Source: JADHUC01 sp964617665 (GTDB lineage Bacteria; Planctomycetota; Planctomycetia; Pirellulales; Pirellulaceae). From it: a stretch of 16,046 bases of DNA. The notes below the pieces were generated by a model. It worked only from the letters and a program-made list of their open reading frames with translations, had not been told where the DNA came from and made no database searches. Position 1 is the first letter of the stretch. Each line of letters starts with the position of its first letter. Position numbers and translations under genes: made by a program. The stretch is from positions 1-16,046 of the forward strand of contig CAZUAH010000305.1 of the NCBI GenBank assembly GCA_964617665.1, given 5' to 3'. Of the stretch, positions 13,959-16,046 are shown in pieces.

Positions 13959-16046
13959 CGGAGCAACCTCCCTGTTATCCGATTCAGTTCGTGACTGCCG
14001 GAACACTCCAGACCGGTGAATCGACCGATCACGCGACCATCCCTGACAAACCACACGTTCGCATTCAGCGAACTGCCGTGACTGCCGTTGTTCGTTCGAA
14101 AGATGCACTCGAATGTAGCTTCGCCGATCGAGCCGAAACGCTCGTACGACTTGACGCGGCCTGGCAAAGGCGTCGTGTCGAAATGGGCTCGTGACCACAG
14201 CGCGGCAAGTTGTGGGCCAACGTCCAAGGCGATCGCATCAATCAGCCAGTCGCAGTGAACGTGTTCGCCTACGCTTTGCCGCGGGCACGACGGCTGGACC
14301 GTTGCGTCCATGCCGTGTTCGTCAAGTCCGTGCAACTGCTGAATGAGATGGAACGATGGTCCGTGGAACAGCCAGCGCAGATACGCATTGTAGACCGATA
14401 GGGGAAAACCGCCACTTAGCCGTTCGATTGAAGGGGCCTGCGGCGATTCGGGCAACCGCCGACAGGCGCGCACGGTGGCCTCGTACATCGGACGGGCGGG
14501 CATTGACGGGTCAAGAATCCGTACTTGCCACATCGAGTCGCCGCCATTGCGATGAACCGGCTCGGCCCGGAGTAGCACTTCACGGCATTCGTCCTCCAGA
14601 ACGATCCCCGAGAACTGCTGCACATCCGTAAGCCGGTTGACCTGCATGTCCGGTTCCGCCATCGCGGCCAACTCCGCCATGAATTCCATAGCCACGGCCA
14701 ACGGAAGAACCGGCTTGTCGTCGATACGATGTTCGTCCAAATAGGGATACCTGCCAGCGTCCAGCATCACCTCGGCCTCGAACACGCCGCTTGAACAGCG
14801 CCGGACCTTGTGCCCCGCCAGTAGCGGTGTCTCCGCCTTAATCAAGTTGCCGTTCGGCGAATGACTTTCCGATTCGCGGTTATGCGAGCGATCCGCAGGC
14901 TCGACCCACGCGCCGGGACCCACGATCACTCGGACTCCGTCGCGATGATCGGATATCGTTTCCTGCCAAGCCGCATGCCGTCCGGTGTCAACCGTTACCA
15001 TGCCGATACCACGAGATCTGAACTGTTCGGAAACCTCCGTCGTAACCATTCCAGCGCCTGACCAGGGGCCCCAGTTCATTGCTGCGACTTTCCCGGGCCA
15101 GAGGTCGTTCAGACGTCGTGCTATGCGGTTCAGCGTCTCGTTCGCCGAGGCATAATCGCATTGGCCGGGGTTACCAAAGAAGCCGGATGTGGACGAAAAC
15201 AACATCATCCACTTCAGCTCGTCCGGAACAAGCAATCGAGACAGAACCAGCAGCGGTCTGATCTTCGTCTGCGTTACGCGATCGAACGATTCCGGCGTTT
15301 TGTCGACCAGATAGCGGTCTTCGATGACCCCCGCGCCGTGGATGACCGCGGCGATGGCCCCATATCTCTGTTGTATGTCGCGCACTACGTCGGTCAGTGC
15401 CTGCGTGTCACGAACATCGCACGAAACATAGACGGCTTCGGACCCAGATTGACGAAGTGCCGCAAGCGTCTGACGGATCTCACGGGCGGCCAGAATCTGG
15501 CGGACTTCCGCTTCCACTTGCTTTGGCATCGGTGTTTCGCCCGCATCTCGCAAGCGATTAAGGACTATCTTCCTCAGTTCCCGTGGCTCGCTGACATTTG
15601 CGGTCGCGGCGTCCTCTTCGTCACCTGGACGTGCGGACCGTCCCAGAAGAACAAACCTGGCCTGCGTGTGGTCAGCTATTTCCTGAGCTACCTGGGCTGT
15701 GATGCCGCGTGCACCGCCGGTCACCAGTACAACATCTTCGGACGATACAGTCGTGATGCGTTCATCGGTCGGCGTTTCCGGCAGCTCCCTGCGAATTGGC
15801 TGGACCGCGTACCGTCGGCCATCACGGTAACCCACGTCGACGGAGCCGGATTCGTTGAGTTCCTGCAACAGAACGGCCGGAGCAGGCAGTGCATCCGCGT
15901 CCACAAGTCGAAAGTGTGCGTCCGGCCACTCGCGCGCGGCCACCTTCAGCATGCCTGCAAGTCCGCCGCGCCATGGATGGACTGCTTCAGCTTCTACAGC
16001 GCACGCACGAAGAACGCGTGAGGTTTGTGATTGCAGTAAATCACGG
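13955..16046 (-). CDS. Type I polyketide synthase, C-terminal part (KR-DH); 5' end beyond window
   Basis: The frame is open from the window edge to a TGA at 13957-13955, giving 696 visible residues; the ATG at 15952 is internal. The first visible residues include 'GGLAGMLKVAAREWPDAHFRLVDAD', the end of the structural half of a PfaA/HglE-type ketoreductase. The catalytic half follows, numbered from the first visible codon: NADPH motif TGGARGIT at 109-116, 'CDVRD' near 209-213, and active-site Lys261, Ser285, Tyr298 and Asn302 ('YASAN'), so it should reduce beta-ketoacyl-ACP. After a short linker a hot-dog dehydratase-like domain runs from about 405 to 690: His439 in 'LDEHRIDDKPVLPL' (the motif's usual Gly is Asp) and 'LDVGPQ' with Asp608/Gln612. 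The order KR-DH at the C terminus matches PUFA-synthase PfaA-like and heterocyst-glycolipid-synthase-like proteins, whose KS, AT and ACP repeats come first; those parts would lie upstream of this window. The TGA overlaps the next PKS start by 4 nt. Confidence 0.92.
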   Translation of the reverse strand, partial: RDLLQSQTSRVLRACAVEAEAVHPWRGGLAGMLKVAAREWPDAHFRLVDADALPAPAVLLQELNESGSVDVGYRDGRRYAVQPIRRELPETPTDERITTVSSEDVVLVTGGARGITAQVAQEIADHTQARFVLLGRSARPGDEEDAATANVSEPRELRKIVLNRLRDAGETPMPKQVEAEVRQILAAREIRQTLAALRQSGSEAVYVSCDVRDTQALTDVVRDIQQRYGAIAAVIHGAGVIEDRYLVDKTPESFDRVTQTKIRPLLVLSRLLVPDELKWMMLFSSTSGFFGNPGQCDYASANETLNRIARRLNDLWPGKVAAMNWGPWSGAGMVTTEVSEQFRSRGIGMVTVDTGRHAAWQETISDHRDGVRVIVGPGAWVEPADRSHNRESESHSPNGNLIKAETPLLAGHKVRRCSSGVFEAEVMLDAGRYPYLDEHRIDDKPVLPLAVAMEFMAELAAMAEPDMQVNRLTDVQQFSGIVLEDECREVLLRAEPVHRNGGDSMWQVRILDPSMPARPMYEATVRACRRLPESPQAPSIERLSGGFPLSVYNAYLRWLFHGPSFHLIQQLHGLDEHGMDATVQPSCPRQSVGEHVHCDWLIDAIALDVGPQLAALWSRAHFDTTPLPGRVKSYERFGSIGEATFECIFRTNNGSHGSSLNANVWFVRDGRVIGRFTGLECSGSHELNRITGRLLR
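13967..13973 (-). promoter_or_regulatory. Strong ribosome binding site deciding the PKS start
   Basis: AGGGAGG on the minus strand, 8 nt before the ATG at 13958, inside the last codons of the upstream PKS gene. Together with the ATGA stop/start overlap (13955-13958) it shows that 13958, not the in-frame ATG at 14198, is the start, and it suggests translational coupling of the two PKS proteins. Confidence 0.75.

Larger units (their letters stand above)
1..16046 (-). other. Single polycistronic operon covering the window
   Basis: All eight genes point the same way. Gaps in transcription order are -4 (overlap), 21, 13, 39, 3, 41 and 40 nt. No gap is long enough for a promoter plus leader, and I see no inverted repeat followed by a T-run in any of them. 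The promoter must lie beyond 16046 and the terminator before base 1, unless a weak internal promoter sits inside a coding region. Joint expression supports a common pathway. Confidence 0.75.

Noticed and set aside
13959..14198. 80-residue N-terminal extension of the second PKS from an ATG at 14198
   Set aside because: It overlaps the dehydratase end of the upstream PKS, is Arg-rich and without family resemblance, and a far better start with AGGGAGG lies at 13958 just before the KS.
15161..16021. Plus-strand open frame of 286 codons
   Set aside because: It lies opposite the ketoreductase coding region; its translation shows no domain and it is the expected antisense shadow in GC-rich DNA.

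Overview
The window is one stretch of a bacterial secondary-metabolite or specialised-lipid gene cluster. Every gene I can support lies on the minus strand, so transcription runs from high to low coordinates. Base composition looks moderately GC-rich and even throughout. There are no tRNA, rRNA, CRISPR or insertion-sequence signals. The gene style fits a planctomycete-like or other GC-moderate environmental bacterium: PUFA/heterocyst-glycolipid-type PKS modules, a COG3379-like phosphohydrolase and a large 'LYVGT' repeat protein. The phylum is an inference from style only.

Layout in transcription order. (1) 16046-13955: the 3' part of a large PKS, with the end of a structural ketoreductase half, an intact-looking ketoreductase and a hot-dog dehydratase. 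(2) 13958-8952: a second PKS, KS-AT-linker-DH-PPTase, joined to the first by an ATGA overlap. (3) 8930-7317: a cytoplasmic alkaline-phosphatase-superfamily phosphohydrolase. (4) 7303-6383: an alpha/beta hydrolase. (5) 6343-3920: two family III (CaiB/BaiF) CoA-transferase domains fused in tandem; only the second keeps the nucleophilic Asp. (6) 3916-1553: a repeat (propeller-like) protein fused to a methyltransferase-like domain with degraded SAM-binding motifs. (7) 1511-717: an intact SAM methyltransferase that looks like a paralogue of the preceding fused domain. (8) 676-1: the N-terminal part of a B12-binding radical SAM protein, cut by the window edge.

The gaps between genes are 40, 41, 3, 39, 13 and 21 nt plus one 4-nt overlap, so the whole window reads as one polycistronic unit with its promoter and terminator outside. 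No non-coding stretch exceeds 41 nt.

Inferred joint function: the two PKS proteins build and partly reduce a chain, with ACPs presumably in the unseen N-terminal part of the first one and the fused PPTase activating them. The CoA-transferase could supply or accept an acyl-CoA, the alpha/beta hydrolase could release the chain, and the methyltransferase and radical SAM protein could add methyl groups. The phosphohydrolase and the propeller/pseudo-methyltransferase fusion have no obvious textbook role and are the most unusual members. I cannot name the product.
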